The notes below the pieces were generated by a model. It was not told where the DNA came from, searched no databases, and saw only the letters and a list, made by a program, of their open reading frames with translations. The translations under genes and the position numbers were made by a program. Shown piece by piece: positions 8,964-16,511 of a stretch of 64,000 nucleotides of DNA; positions within the stretch are counted from its first letter, which is position 1, and the number at the start of each line of letters is the position of its first letter. The stretch is from Anaeroplasma bactoclasticum (lineage in GTDB: Bacteria; Bacillota_I; Bacilli_A; Acholeplasmatales; Anaeroplasmataceae): assembly GCF_003550015.1 (NCBI RefSeq), contig NZ_QXEV01000005.1, forward strand, positions 1-64,000, given 5' to 3'.

Positions 8964-9896
8964 CTATAATTTCCAATAGCAAATTTTATTTTCTATTTCA
9001 GTTTTTATATCTAGCTGGTGCTTTAATCTAAATAATGTTCTTCTAGATATATAAGGCTTTACTAGGCTTTGTATATCAGAGATTGGCTTTTTACCATCAG
9101 ATAAGAAATCTATGACTAAATCCTTGGCAATAGTAGTATCATCAAAATCCTGAGGAGATTCTTCCTCTAGGTAATCTCCTAGCCAGTTAATATTTCCATT
9201 ATCCATAAGCTTGAATGCCTTAGGGCATCCCTCTTGGGCTAGTGAATTTTTTATTTGAGATATGATTCTTATATCTGGGCTTATTTCTGATTTTTTTACA
9301 AATAAAACACTTCTAGCTATAGCAGCAATATCTACACTTCCTAGTCCTCTATATAAATCCTTACTTCTTTCACTTTTATTTAAATGTCCAATTAAAACTA
9401 TCGCACAGCCTGTATCATTCGCTATCGTCACTAGATTTTTTAAAAGTGGTCTTATATCTGAAACCTGTAATATACTTTTACCTTTACCTAAGAAGGATTG
9501 AATCGGGTCTAATATTAATAGTTTAGCATTAGATATCTCTATTATTTTTCTTATAGATTCATTAGATAAATCAATGTAGGATTCATTTTCTATGAAGGAT
9601 ATCCTATTACAATTTGCCATAAATTTATCTAGCTTTGGCTTGATTGTATCCTCTATACCATCCTCTGCAGTCTGATATACGATATTGATTTTGTTGTTTG
9701 TTAGACCTTCTATTTTTATACTTGATTCATCATTTGAAAGTATTGATGCTAAAAGAATGGCTAATGTTGTTTTTCCACTTCCTGGGTCACCCTGAATGAT
9801 GGTTAGCTTTCCATATGCGATATAGGGCTGCCAAAGCCAATTTATCCTCTTAGCCTCTACTGTACTATAAAATTTAAGCCTGGCAGTATTAGACAT
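8964..9896 (-). CDS. RecA-like AAA_25 / RepA-type ATPase
   Basis: ATG 9896 is chosen because GAGGTG lies 6 bp upstream; the in-frame GTG nine bases earlier overlaps that site. The 310-aa protein has a Walker A (QGDPGSGKTTLA, about 35-46), a Walker B (LLILDPIQSF) and a RepA-like sensor segment (IGHLNKSERSKDLYRGLGS). The C-terminal 60 residues look like a winged helix. Such hexameric ATPases accompany primases or recombinases on mobile elements. Here it probably helps replication or recombination of the element; the exact role is unknown. Confidence 0.8.
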   Translation of the reverse strand: MSNTARLKFYSTVEAKRINWLWQPYIAYGKLTIIQGDPGSGKTTLAILLASILSNDESSIKIEGLTNNKINIVYQTAEDGIEDTIKPKLDKFMANCNRISFIENESYIDLSNESIRKIIEISNAKLLILDPIQSFLGKGKSILQVSDIRPLLKNLVTIANDTGCAIVLIGHLNKSERSKDLYRGLGSVDIAAIARSVLFVKKSEISPDIRIISQIKNSLAQEGCPKAFKLMDNGNINWLGDYLEEESPQDFDDTTIAKDLVIDFLSDGKKPISDIQSLVKPYISRRTLFRLKHQLDIKTEIENKICYWKL

Positions 9897-9984
9897 AAAA
9901 TGCACCTCACTACCAGGCTATTATAAATTGATCTTAAAATTTTAGTGAACGATATATCGTAATAGTATATACGCTATTTCGTAA

Positions 9985-10290
9985 TCATTTCCATTCGGAT
10001 ATATGTAATGTAATATTTTGGACAATTTTCTTATTCCCCTCAGATAGAGTATTGTAATTAGAAAGCAATGTGTTTTCCTCACTTGATAGGTCAAAGGTGT
10101 CATTAAAAAAGTCACCAATTCCTATTCCTAGAGTTTCACATAAAATTTCTAGGGTTTGTATTGTTGGGGAATTACCATTATTCACTATGGAATATACGGT
10201 TGAGGCTGTTAATCCTGCCTCATATGCAAGCTTATTTATTGTCCATCCCTTTTCATTTAATAATTCTAATAATCTATCCTTAATATCCAT
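9985..10290 (-). CDS. XRE-family regulator
   Basis: The best start is ATG 10290, with AGAAAGG six bases upstream; longer readings begin with TTG or crowd the ribosome site. The 101-aa protein has an HTH at residues 2-55 (KGWTINKLAYEAGLTASTVY, then SPTIQTLEILCETLGI). A short tail follows. It lies just downstream of recombinase 2, and the 35-bp junction holds three TGGCACT boxes, possible binding sites for it. Confidence 0.8.
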   Translation of the reverse strand: MDIKDRLLELLNEKGWTINKLAYEAGLTASTVYSIVNNGNSPTIQTLEILCETLGIGIGDFFNDTFDLSSEENTLLSNYNTLSEGNKKIVQNITLHISEWK

Positions 10291-10303
10291 TTTCATCCTT
10301 TCT

Positions 10304-10345
10304 AGTGCCAATCATACACCACACATGGCACTGACACTTGGCACT
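10304..10345. promoter_or_regulatory. TGGCACT box cluster between recombinase 2 and the XRE gene
   Basis: AGTGCCAA (10304-10311) is an exact inverted copy of TTGGCACT (10338-10345), and a third TGGCACT lies at 10326-10332. The cluster spans the junction between the recombinase stop and the XRE gene start. It could be an operator for the XRE protein or a recombinase crossover site. Basis: sequence only. Confidence 0.45.
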
Positions 10346-12196
10346 CTACTTTGTGGCCATCATTATTCTAACTGGAACTGTGTGCTTCAAGACCTTCGCA
10401 GTACTATAGCCCTCACTATCTGGTAAGAATGTAAAATGCTCATATGGCAAATTAAAGGTAAACATCTCCTTCATGTCAGAATTTATATATTTTAGCGCAT
10501 CATTTGTTTCTTCGGCATTTTCACAACAAAAGTGAGTTATCATATTAAAATTGATTGGACCATATTTTCCATCAAATTTTCTTTCATCAGTGCTATATTC
10601 TGGCTTATATACTAATGTAATTCCGTTAGAGTCACTATCAGTTCCAATGATTACTCTATCAACTGATGATTCAAAAATAGTTCTATCAAAGGATTCAAGC
10701 AAATTAGAATTCATTAGGGTATTTTTAAAATCCATAGCCTTTTCTCTAAAGCTATTATTTGATTTATCTAAGGAATTAATTTCAGCCTCTTCCTTATTCA
10801 ATGCCTCAAGCTCTTGATTAATGCTAGACATTTTTTGATATAGCTCTTCCTTTGTAATAAGATCATCAGATCTCATTTCAAGTAGATTATTCTTTTTACG
10901 CTCTATTTTATTTTTTCTCTCACTAATTTCCTTAAGCCTTTTTGTATAATCCTTCCCTGATAGAGCAAATGATACCTCACCTATAAATTCATCTATGTCC
11001 TTAGCACTTGATTTAGCCAGCATATTAAATGATTTTACAAAGGCCTCTTCAATAACCTTTTGTTCTATGTTTCTAGCATCAGGGCAGGCAGGGGCTCCGT
11101 TTCTTATATGGTTAGAGCAGCACCAAACCTGTTTTTCATTCCTAGTTCCAGCAAATACTACTCTTTTCATTAATCTAGAGCCACAATAGTTACAATAGGT
11201 TAGGCCAGTAAAGGCATATTTTCTTTTATATGGCATTCTTGGTAAATCATAATCCTCTGGATTTCTTCTAAATGCGTAGTCTCTTTTTTTCTTTATAAGC
11301 TCTTGGACTAAATCAAAGGTATCAGAATCGATAATAGGCTCATGGTGGTTTTTAATATAATACATATCTGATTGTCCGGTGTTATCATATCTTTTTTTAG
11401 ATATTGGATCTAGGGTATAGGTTTTACCTAATACTAGGTCTCCTTTATATTTAACATTCTTTAGAATATCACCTACAGTTGAGGAGCTCCAACGGGTATT
11501 TCCTTTTTTGGTTTTATATCCTAGCTTCATTAATTCCTTCGCAATCATGTGAGTACCAAGACCATCGATATATCTTTTAAATATATATTTAACTACTACT
11601 GCCTCTTCAGGATTTACCGTCAAGGTTTTCTTTTCAATATCATAATTGTAGCCAAGACAGCCATTAAAGCCTACTAGCTCTCCTCGCTGCATTTTCATAT
11701 CTAAGCCCTTCTTTACATTGGCTGAAATATTTTGGACCTCCTGTTGAGCAACTGAGGATAGGATGGTTAAAAGTAATTCTCCATCCATAGAAACTGTATT
11801 AATGTTTTCTTCCTCGAATTTAACTGCAACACCAACCTCCTTTAACATTCTTACATACTTTAGGGTATCTAGGGTGTTTCTTGCGAATCTAGAGATAGAT
11901 TTTGTTAAAATTAAATCTATTTTCTTATTTTTTGCATCCGCAATCATTCTTTGGAATTCCTCTCTTTTAGCGGTTGAGGTACCAGTAATTCCTGGGTCAG
12001 CATAGATTCCAACAAATTCATATTCTTTATTTTTAGTAATTAGATCCTTGTAATAGCTCATTTGAGAGTTATAGGAATTCATTTGGTCTTCTGTATCTGT
12101 AGATACTCTACAATAAGCTGCTACCTTTAGCTTTTGTGTCTGTTCTTGCTTTCTACCATATAATGTTGGGGTTGCCTTTATCTTTTCTACTACCAT
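10346..12196 (-). CDS. Large serine recombinase 2 (TnpX/TndX-like, 616 aa)
   Basis: The resolvase domain (about 25-160) has the catalytic Ser in YCRVST, a GITGTST turn and SISRFARN. The Recombinase domain follows (about 170-290, WSSSTVGDILKNVKYKGD). A zinc ribbon at about 325-370 has CNYCG and WCCSNH...ACPD cysteines, then a coiled coil at about 400-475 and a C-terminal beta-rich tail. This is the full architecture of conjugative-transposon and phage integrases that resolve a circular form. It has a GGAGAAAG site before ATG 12196 and is preceded by a 38-aa ORF. Confidence 0.92.
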   Translation of the reverse strand: MVVEKIKATPTLYGRKQEQTQKLKVAAYCRVSTDTEDQMNSYNSQMSYYKDLITKNKEYEFVGIYADPGITGTSTAKREEFQRMIADAKNKKIDLILTKSISRFARNTLDTLKYVRMLKEVGVAVKFEEENINTVSMDGELLLTILSSVAQQEVQNISANVKKGLDMKMQRGELVGFNGCLGYNYDIEKKTLTVNPEEAVVVKYIFKRYIDGLGTHMIAKELMKLGYKTKKGNTRWSSSTVGDILKNVKYKGDLVLGKTYTLDPISKKRYDNTGQSDMYYIKNHHEPIIDSDTFDLVQELIKKKRDYAFRRNPEDYDLPRMPYKRKYAFTGLTYCNYCGSRLMKRVVFAGTRNEKQVWCCSNHIRNGAPACPDARNIEQKVIEEAFVKSFNMLAKSSAKDIDEFIGEVSFALSGKDYTKRLKEISERKNKIERKKNNLLEMRSDDLITKEELYQKMSSINQELEALNKEEAEINSLDKSNNSFREKAMDFKNTLMNSNLLESFDRTIFESSVDRVIIGTDSDSNGITLVYKPEYSTDERKFDGKYGPINFNMITHFCCENAEETNDALKYINSDMKEMFTFNLPYEHFTFLPDSEGYSTAKVLKHTVPVRIMMATK

Positions 12197-12213
12197 TTTA
12201 CTTTCTCCTTTTC

Positions 12214-12330
12214 TTACTTAAACTTACAATAAAAATGCATTTTTAATTTTCCATATTGTTCTTCATTTATGATTTTCATATCCTTAAGCCTTAATAAATA
12301 TACTAAATAAATAATTAACTTATTATTCAT
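12214..12330 (-). CDS. Small 38-aa protein ahead of recombinase 2
   Basis: This short ORF begins at ATG 12330 with a strong GGAGGAG site 5-6 bp upstream and ends 17 bp before the recombinase start. The product is MNNKLIIYLVYLLRLKD then MKIINEEQYGKLKMHF, a hydrophobic helix followed by an INEEQYxKLK helix like those of SHOCT-type small proteins. It is probably co-transcribed with the recombinase. A directionality-factor role is possible but unproven. Confidence 0.6.
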   Translation of the reverse strand: MNNKLIIYLVYLLRLKDMKIINEEQYGKLKMHFYCKFK

Positions 12331-12369
12331 CCTATCTCCTCCTTTAGCCTAATAGTAAAAAACGGCTTG

Positions 12370-12385
12370 GAAGGCTCAGGGATAA
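12370..12385. repeat. 16-bp direct repeat, copy 1
   Basis: GAAGGCTCAGGGATAA occurs here and again exactly at 56777-56792, 44.4 kb away in the same orientation. This copy lies 40 bp upstream of the 38-aa ORF that heads the recombinase 2 operon. It may be an attachment-site core or a shared regulatory site. Confidence 0.55.
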
Positions 12386-12399
12386 TAATCCTTTTATTC

Positions 12400-12939
12400 T
12401 TATTTGTTAATATATTTTTCTATATATTTATCTATTATTTTGTCATAATCCTTATTTGGAAAATGAGTTTCTATTCCTAAATACTTCTTCAAATACCATT
12501 TAGAGAATGCATGAGCATCAAGTTCTAAGGACATTGCATAATATTTATTCATAGAATTTTCATCCTGAATATTTACTGGAGTTAGGATATAGGGGATTTC
12601 ATTCATCCACTGTAATAATAGTTTTGGGTTTACTTTATTATCATATTTATCTGTTATACAGCATAATATTTGAAACTCATGCCTAACCTCATGGACAAAT
12701 GATTTCACTGCATCATTAAAATCCTTTAGCATTCTTTTAGAGATGACAATAAATTGTTCCTTAAAATAAAATCTTGAGTCCTCTTCTATATCCTCTACCA
12801 CCACTGGTATCATTGGAACATTTAAGTATTCTGCTAATTCCTTATGAATTGGGATAAGTCTTTCAAGCATTTCCTCTTCATCCCATTTTTCATGCCCAAA
12901 GGCGTTTATAAAATCTTCCTTTATTTTCTCTTTATCCAT
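12400..12939 (-). CDS. ImmA/IrrE-like zinc metallopeptidase
   Basis: I start at ATG 12939 because AAAGGAGAAATAGC directly precedes it; a longer reading to 12978 would run through the operator. The 179-aa protein has HEVRHEF (about 88-94), an HExxH zinc site, and a downstream acidic helix (ELDAHAFSKWYL) that could give the third ligand. This family cleaves paired XRE repressors during element induction. Its divergent neighbour at 13082 is such a repressor, so the pair likely forms a lysogeny or excision switch. Confidence 0.78.
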   Translation of the reverse strand: MDKEKIKEDFINAFGHEKWDEEEMLERLIPIHKELAEYLNVPMIPVVVEDIEEDSRFYFKEQFIVISKRMLKDFNDAVKSFVHEVRHEFQILCCITDKYDNKVNPKLLLQWMNEIPYILTPVNIQDENSMNKYYAMSLELDAHAFSKWYLKKYLGIETHFPNKDYDKIIDKYIEKYINK

Positions 12940-12951
12940 GCTATTTCTCCT

Positions 12952-13031
12952 TTGCCACCTCTTTGGAGGCAATTTCATTTTACATCATTGCCACCTTATT
13001 GTCAACACCATTGCAACCAAAATGGAGGCAA
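12952..13031. promoter_or_regulatory. Repeated operator in the peptidase / XRE divergent promoter
   Basis: Two 21-bp sites have the same plan of 8 + 5 + 8: TTGCCACC (12952-12959) with GGAGGCAA (12965-12972), and TTGCAACC (13011-13018) with GGAGGCAA (13024-13031). A further half-site TTGCCACC lies at 12988-12995. They fill the intergenic region between the divergent genes and overlap the start region of the peptidase transcript. They are probably bound by the XRE protein at 13082. Confidence 0.75.
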
Positions 13032-13081
13032 ATTGTTGATTTTTATTTTTTAATGGATTATAATGAACATGGTGATAGTTT

Positions 13082-13585
13082 ATGAATCGTTTTAAGGAGC
13101 TACGTGAGGAACGTGGATATTCAATTAGAGGCTTAGAAACTCAAATTGGTATTAATCATAATTCAATTAATAGATATGAAAATGAAACAAGGGACCCATC
13201 TACTGCAACACTTAAGCAGCTAGCTGATTTTTTCGAGGTTTCTATTGATTATATGCTGAATCATAGTAGCTGTTATATTTATGCTGGGTATGAGATGAAA
13301 TCATTTACCTTTAAGATTAGAGAGAATTATTATAAAGACTTAAAGGAAAAGGGATTTATTTATTTTAAGGATAATAAAAGATATATTGATTTAAATGGTC
13401 TTTTAGGTATTAATGGTGATGCCTTAGGGATTGTTTTAGAGTTTGCAAGAATTGGTAGGATTGATGCCTTATTTAATAAAAAAAGATTTCCTAGTGATAA
13501 GGAAATCAAAGAATTAGATGATGATTTAGATGTTGTTTTAACAAGTGAGCTTATAGATAATGTAAAAAATGCAATTAGTGAGTAA
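13082..13585 (+). CDS. XRE-family repressor
   Basis: One of the few plus-strand genes. The 167-aa protein has an N-terminal HTH (residues 2-60, FKELREERGYSIRGLETQ and TATLKQLADFFEVSIDYML) and a C-terminal domain of unknown fold with acidic stretches. It is divergent from the ImmA/IrrE-like peptidase, and the shared 140-bp region holds repeated operators. A terminator hairpin overlaps its 3' end. Likely a repressor that the peptidase inactivates. Confidence 0.8.
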   Translation: MNRFKELREERGYSIRGLETQIGINHNSINRYENETRDPSTATLKQLADFFEVSIDYMLNHSSCYIYAGYEMKSFTFKIRENYYKDLKEKGFIYFKDNKRYIDLNGLLGINGDALGIVLEFARIGRIDALFNKKRFPSDKEIKELDDDLDVVLTSELIDNVKNAISE

Positions 13586-13597
13586 TTGCATTTTTTT
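13569..13597 (+). terminator. Rho-independent terminator of the XRE gene
   Basis: ATGCAATT and AATTGCAT form a stem around TAGTGAG and are followed by seven T. The hairpin overlaps the last codons of the XRE gene, and the T run abuts the stop of the convergent gene. Confidence 0.75.
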
Positions 13598-14099
13598 ATT
13601 CATCAAAATCCTCTATGACATAGGATTGAAATTCATCCTTGTATAAGTCTTCGGATACAATTTCCTTTAGCTTTTCTATTGTATAGAAGAATGTTTTTCT
13701 TTTAAAGTCTGGTAATATTTTTGCTAAAGAATCATAGCTTACATAGTGATGGTTTATTAGCTTTAGATATACTATGCATAGAGAATATTTGATTCTTTCC
13801 TCATCTGATAGGTTGTAATAATCGAAATCTTGTGTATCACAGGTTAATAGCTTATAGGAATAGGTTTTGTAGGAGGTTCCCCTAGCGATTACATCATAGG
13901 TGTATTTATGTAGCTCACCTAGGTTTATTTTTTCTATTAGATTTGCTAGATCATGAAGTATTTCATTATAGGTTCTTTGGGATAGCTCTGATACCTCCGC
14001 AAATTTTTCATAGGTTAGCTCTACATTGTCTAATAGTAGTATTAGGGATTGTAGGATTGCCTGTGAGGTTTTGGTATTATATTGAATCTGGTATGTCAT
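13596..14099 (-). CDS. Unrecognised protein, HTH-like N-terminus
   Basis: The 167-aa product is mostly helical. Residues 10-60 (LTYEKFAEVSELSQRTYNEI) look like a DeoR-type winged helix. It overlaps the end of the upstream 345-aa gene by 23 bp, so both are one transcription unit. The TAG/AGG-rich codon use resembles the replication block at 47-50 kb more than the island at 18-46 kb. Function unknown; a regulator is possible. Confidence 0.5.
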   Translation of the reverse strand: MTYQIQYNTKTSQAILQSLILLLDNVELTYEKFAEVSELSQRTYNEILHDLANLIEKINLGELHKYTYDVIARGTSYKTYSYKLLTCDTQDFDYYNLSDEERIKYSLCIVYLKLINHHYVSYDSLAKILPDFKRKTFFYTIEKLKEIVSEDLYKDEFQSYVIEDFDE

Positions 14100-15114
14100 T
14101 GTATTTTACCTTCCATAAAAGATTCGTTTTTTCATAGAATTTTAGCTCATTTACATTTTCAGTTATGTGTAAATATTTTGTTATATGATGTCTTGTGATG
14201 GTTTTGCCTTTTTGGTTTTTTATATCTAATAGCTGCCTTTCCATCATTGTATCATAATCATCTAAGGTTATATCCAGTTCATTGCATAGCTCTTTTTTAT
14301 TTTTGCATGTTAGCTGCATTTGGATGGAGTAAGCAAGCTTTTCCTTTTCCTTTAGCTTTAGGTTTGGTGAGTCTGATAATTGTCTAAATAGCATATATTT
14401 TAGAGGAGTTGTTCCTTTAAATGATATTTTGTTTAGGATATCCTTTAGGCAATAAAAATCTTCTTTGCATGCCCCTATTGTAAATGGTAAATCTTCATCC
14501 TGGATAAAGAATGCTAGGTAGAATTCTTTATTTGTGCCATTTCTTTCTGTATATTTTTTACATATTAGGGGTAGGACATCATTTAGGCTTATAGCACCTA
14601 TTTTAAAGTATTGTTTTCTTAGGATATCATCATTATCCTTTACATAGAATAGTATATTATCTATTGTATATACTGCCTTTATTACCTTTTTAGGGTCAAA
14701 GTATTTTTCTAGACCTTTAGAGTATTTTGATATTGTATATCTTATTGAATCTGTACGAGGATCTACTATGGGAATTAGAGTAAATTCATATACGTTTTCT
14801 CTTATTTCATGATATAGGTCATGGTAGCTGCTATATGGGTCATATATAGAGCAAGCTGCTTGTTCAATTGAATCATAGGTTATGCCATCGATTTCTATAT
14901 CTCTTAGGGATCCACGAGAGGTAATTCTCACCTTTTTTCCTGCTTTTAGGGTTACCTCATGTACCTCATTCTTTTTCATTATAGGCTTATCTCGATATGC
15001 ATTATTTACATCATCTATTAATGATGATAATTTATTATCTGGTATGATTACTAATCCTTCATTTATTAGGTTTAAATATTTATTATATGTTTTTAAATTT
15101 AATATATTATCCAT
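14077..15114 (-). CDS. Unrecognised 345-aa protein
   Basis: ATG 15114 is preferred (GAGG eight bases upstream) over 15135. The N-terminal third is helical; the middle (about 110-230) is beta-rich, with KGLEKYFDPKKVIKAVYTID, a pattern that recalls WYL-type regulators but lacks a clear motif. The C-terminal 100 residues are helical with a possible HTH (KKELCNELDITLDDYDTM). It follows a structured leader and the terminator of small RNA A. The partner gene overlaps its 3' end. No function can be assigned. Confidence 0.5.
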   Translation of the reverse strand: MDNILNLKTYNKYLNLINEGLVIIPDNKLSSLIDDVNNAYRDKPIMKKNEVHEVTLKAGKKVRITSRGSLRDIEIDGITYDSIEQAACSIYDPYSSYHDLYHEIRENVYEFTLIPIVDPRTDSIRYTISKYSKGLEKYFDPKKVIKAVYTIDNILFYVKDNDDILRKQYFKIGAISLNDVLPLICKKYTERNGTNKEFYLAFFIQDEDLPFTIGACKEDFYCLKDILNKISFKGTTPLKYMLFRQLSDSPNLKLKEKEKLAYSIQMQLTCKNKKELCNELDITLDDYDTMMERQLLDIKNQKGKTITRHHITKYLHITENVNELKFYEKTNLLWKVKYNDIPDSI

Positions 15115-15172
15115 AACTGAATCCTCACAAAACATTAATATTGTAGCATATTAAATAGTAAGATTAAAGTAT

Positions 15173-15235
15173 GGGAATGTAGCAGAGCTAGCGGGCTTTC
15201 GGCTTCAAATAAACTAAAGTACTCGCCTCTATCCC
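15173..15235 (-). promoter_or_regulatory. Structured leader upstream of the 345-aa gene
   Basis: On the plus strand GGGA (15173-76), AGAG (15184-87) and GCG (15191-93) pair in order with CGC (15224-26), CTCT (15227-30) and TCCC (15232-35). The top holds GCCGAAAGC on the minus strand. It lies 59 bp before the 345-aa start and after a terminator, so it would be part of the 5' region of that transcript. No known riboswitch class was recognised. Confidence 0.4.
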
Positions 15236-15245
15236 TCATTCAGAG

Positions 15246-15273
15246 AAAAAGAAAAAGGCTTGTCAACGAGCCT
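15246..15273 (-). terminator. Terminator of small RNA A
   Basis: On the minus strand AGGCT and AGCCT form a stem around CGTTGACA, followed by a T-rich run (TTTTTCTTTTT). It separates the RNA from the structured leader of the 345-aa gene. Confidence 0.8.
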
Positions 15274-15282
15274 AATTTTTAA

Positions 15283-15365
15283 CCCTGCGACTTATCAGTC
15301 GCCTACAGGGAAGCGACAATCATTTCTTAATCCTGCGACTTGTTAGTCGGCTACAGGAAACCGAC
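15283..15365 (-). repeat. Pseudoknot repeat array A (2 copies, 48-nt period)
   Basis: The copies differ at stem positions in matched pairs: GTCGC/GCGAC versus GTCGG/CCGAC, and CCCTG/CAGGG versus TCCTG/CAGGA. Loop sequence CTACAGG and the trailing AATCATT are conserved. Confidence 0.75.
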
Positions 15366-15403
15366 AATCATTCAAAGTTCTTAGCCGTTTTTATGGCATA
15401 TAT

Positions 15404-15432
15404 ATTTTACTATAAATTGCAAAGAAATTCAA
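15404..15432 (-). promoter_or_regulatory. Promoter of small RNA A
   Basis: On the minus strand, -35 TTGAAT (15432-15427), a 17-bp spacer and -10 TAAAAT (15409-15404). The spacer begins TTCTTTGCAA, as it does at small RNA B. Confidence 0.7.
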
Positions 15433-15435
15433 ATA

Positions 15436-15627
15436 TTATAAATTCTTTATAAACTTAATTACTGCTTCTTGATATTCATCAAATTGAATTTCCCCATTAA
15501 TCCATTTTCCAACCTCTGGAAGGTTATTAATGGATGAATCAATTTCTTCTCCAAAACCAGCTCCTGTAATATTTGAGTTCTTTTCAACGATTTTTCTTCT
15601 TCTAATTTTTTCTTCTTCTGTAATCAC
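15436..15627 (-). CDS. VbhA-like small antitoxin-type protein A2
   Basis: The 63-aa protein starts with GTG that overlaps the TGA of the upstream gene (GTGA), with AAGGA before it. It has the plan of VbhA-type antitoxins: an EEKIRRRKIVEK helix, a turn (NITGAGFG) and a second helix pair with W-INGEI-x3-EY. The Fic-inhibition motif (S/T)xxxE(G/N) is not intact. It is a close relative of the 68-aa gene before it and of the 64-aa gene in cassette B. An antitoxin role is inferred from shape and context. Confidence 0.55.
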   Translation of the reverse strand: MITEEEKIRRRKIVEKNSNITGAGFGEEIDSSINNLPEVGKWINGEIQFDEYQEAVIKFIKNL

Positions 15628-15830
15628 TGTTTTTCCTTTCTAAAGGATTCTACATAATTATGTATTAAATTTATATACTCATTATGTGATATTTTACCAT
15701 TTATCCAAAGCTCATGTGCTAGAAGTTCTTTAAGTTCTTTATGAACTTCACCACCCATACCAGCTCCAATAATATTTAAATCTGTATTGATTTCTTTTCT
15801 TCTTCTAATCGTTTCTTCTGTAATTGACAT
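15624..15830 (-). CDS. VbhA-like small antitoxin-type protein A1
   Basis: The 68-aa protein matches its neighbour in order and motifs: ITEETIRRRKEI, NIIGAGMGGE, LWINGKISHNEY. It lies 2 bp after a 34-aa ORF and overlaps the next gene by 4 bp, so cassette A contains a duplicated copy of this unit where cassette B has one. The positively charged tail (FRKEKQ) differs from the others. Likely a partner of the 197-aa protein; not proven. Confidence 0.55.
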   Translation of the reverse strand: MSITEETIRRRKEINTDLNIIGAGMGGEVHKELKELLAHELWINGKISHNEYINLIHNYVESFRKEKQ

Positions 15831-15832
15831 AA

Positions 15833-15937
15833 TTACATCAACTCCTTCACTAGAAAATCAACAACAGTGGATGAATAATTTCTTCCACCGTATTGCATTA
15901 ATGCTCTTATTTTTTCATTACTGAAACAAGATTCCAT
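15833..15937 (-). CDS. Short ORF (34 aa) in cassette A
   Basis: It begins inside the 3' end of the 197-aa gene (31-bp overlap) and stops 2 bp before the 68-aa gene. The peptide contains SNEKIRALMQYGG and STVVDFLVKELM. A frame-broken relative (SDELIKA..., SITNIFIKAG) lies at 17085-17205 in cassette B, which supports a real coding history. Translation could be coupled to the 197-aa gene. Function unknown. Confidence 0.4.
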   Translation of the reverse strand: MESCFSNEKIRALMQYGGRNYSSTVVDFLVKELM

Positions 15938-16500
15938 CTTCGCATCATTCCTTTCTTATCAACATATTCTTTCTTTTTAATTTCTTCAAGTTCTGGTTCT
16001 AAATATATAAAATCTAACTTTATATTTGTAGCACCCCATAATTTGGCGTTCCAAGCTGTATTTGAAACAGTCAAACTTATAGCTAACCTTTCTGCTAGTT
16101 CATCATATTCAGAAAAATTCTTTTTAACAGAAAGCTTGATTTCATCTCCAGGATTCCACATTTCAAAGACATCATAAGCCCAAACCTTTAGGAATAAATA
16201 TCTGTAGAAGTTAGGCTTTAACCCTTTTCTAAATTTTAATGAAATATTTTTTTCTGAATTTAAGGTTGCAATAACATCAAAATCATTATTATTACCATAT
16301 AAGCTTATTACATTCTTCTTATTAAAATCTAAATACTCAAAGTCAAAAGAATAACCCCATTGTTCTTTTATTTTATTTGAAAGAACACGTAAATCATCTT
16401 TATGACTATATAAAAGTAGAGTATCTCTTATTTCTTCTTCTAATGTTTTAAATAAAACATAATCAGTAATTATTTCATTTAAAAATTTATATCTATCCAT
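15907..16500 (-). CDS. Cassette A core protein (197 aa), possible degenerate ImmA/IrrE-like fold
   Basis: It aligns along its whole length with the 199-aa protein of cassette B: MDRYKFLNE at the start, KIKEQWGYSFDFEY, then YRYLFLKVWAYDVFEMWNPGDE and LAERLAISLTVS. The order (strand, RFLFLK-x-WAYD helix, then WAERFAIELT helix) recalls ImmA/IrrE peptidases, where HExxH and an ExxxFA helix occupy those places; here the zinc His residues are absent. It is preceded by a 74-aa helical protein and followed by VbhA-like proteins, a toxin-antitoxin style layout. Toxin or sensor role is an inference. Confidence 0.45.
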   Translation of the reverse strand: MDRYKFLNEIITDYVLFKTLEEEIRDTLLLYSHKDDLRVLSNKIKEQWGYSFDFEYLDFNKKNVISLYGNNNDFDVIATLNSEKNISLKFRKGLKPNFYRYLFLKVWAYDVFEMWNPGDEIKLSVKKNFSEYDELAERLAISLTVSNTAWNAKLWGATNIKLDFIYLEPELEEIKKKEYVDKKGMMRRWNLVSVMKK

Positions 16501-16511
16501 TATACCTGCTC

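Larger units (their letters stand above)
5154..12330 (-). mobile_element. Serine-recombinase integration/excision module
   Basis: This block contains two coiled-coil XRE proteins, two accessory proteins sharing a domain with recombinase 1, recombinase 1 (611 aa), a RecA-like ATPase, an XRE regulator, recombinase 2 (616 aa) and a 38-aa ORF. All are minus strand, with short or overlapping junctions in places. The content is typical of large-serine-recombinase mobile elements of Bacillota. The true element ends are not established; a 16-bp direct repeat 40 bp upstream of the block (12370) recurs at 56777. Confidence 0.6.
15246..15397 (-). ncRNA. Small RNA A: two tandem pseudoknot repeats with own promoter and terminator
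   Basis: A promoter (TTGAAT, 17 bp, TAAAAT) ends at 15404 and a strong terminator lies at 15246-15273, giving an RNA of about 150 nt. After a GCC-N8-GGC hairpin come two repeats with a 48-nt period. In plus-strand coordinates, TCCTG (15331-35) pairs with CAGGA (15354-58) and GTCGG (15346-50) with CCGAC (15361-65); in the other copy CCCTG (15283-87) pairs with CAGGG (15306-10) and GTCGC (15298-302) with GCGAC (15313-17). The interleaved order is an H-type pseudoknot. Base changes between copies are compensatory in both stems. This resembles type III antitoxin RNAs (CptI/ToxI), but no toxin of those families is recognised nearby. Confidence 0.7.

Noticed and set aside
15171-15240. A tRNA or lysine-riboswitch-like element
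   Set aside because: A few short matches occurred, but no cloverleaf, anticodon stem or L-box core could be completed.
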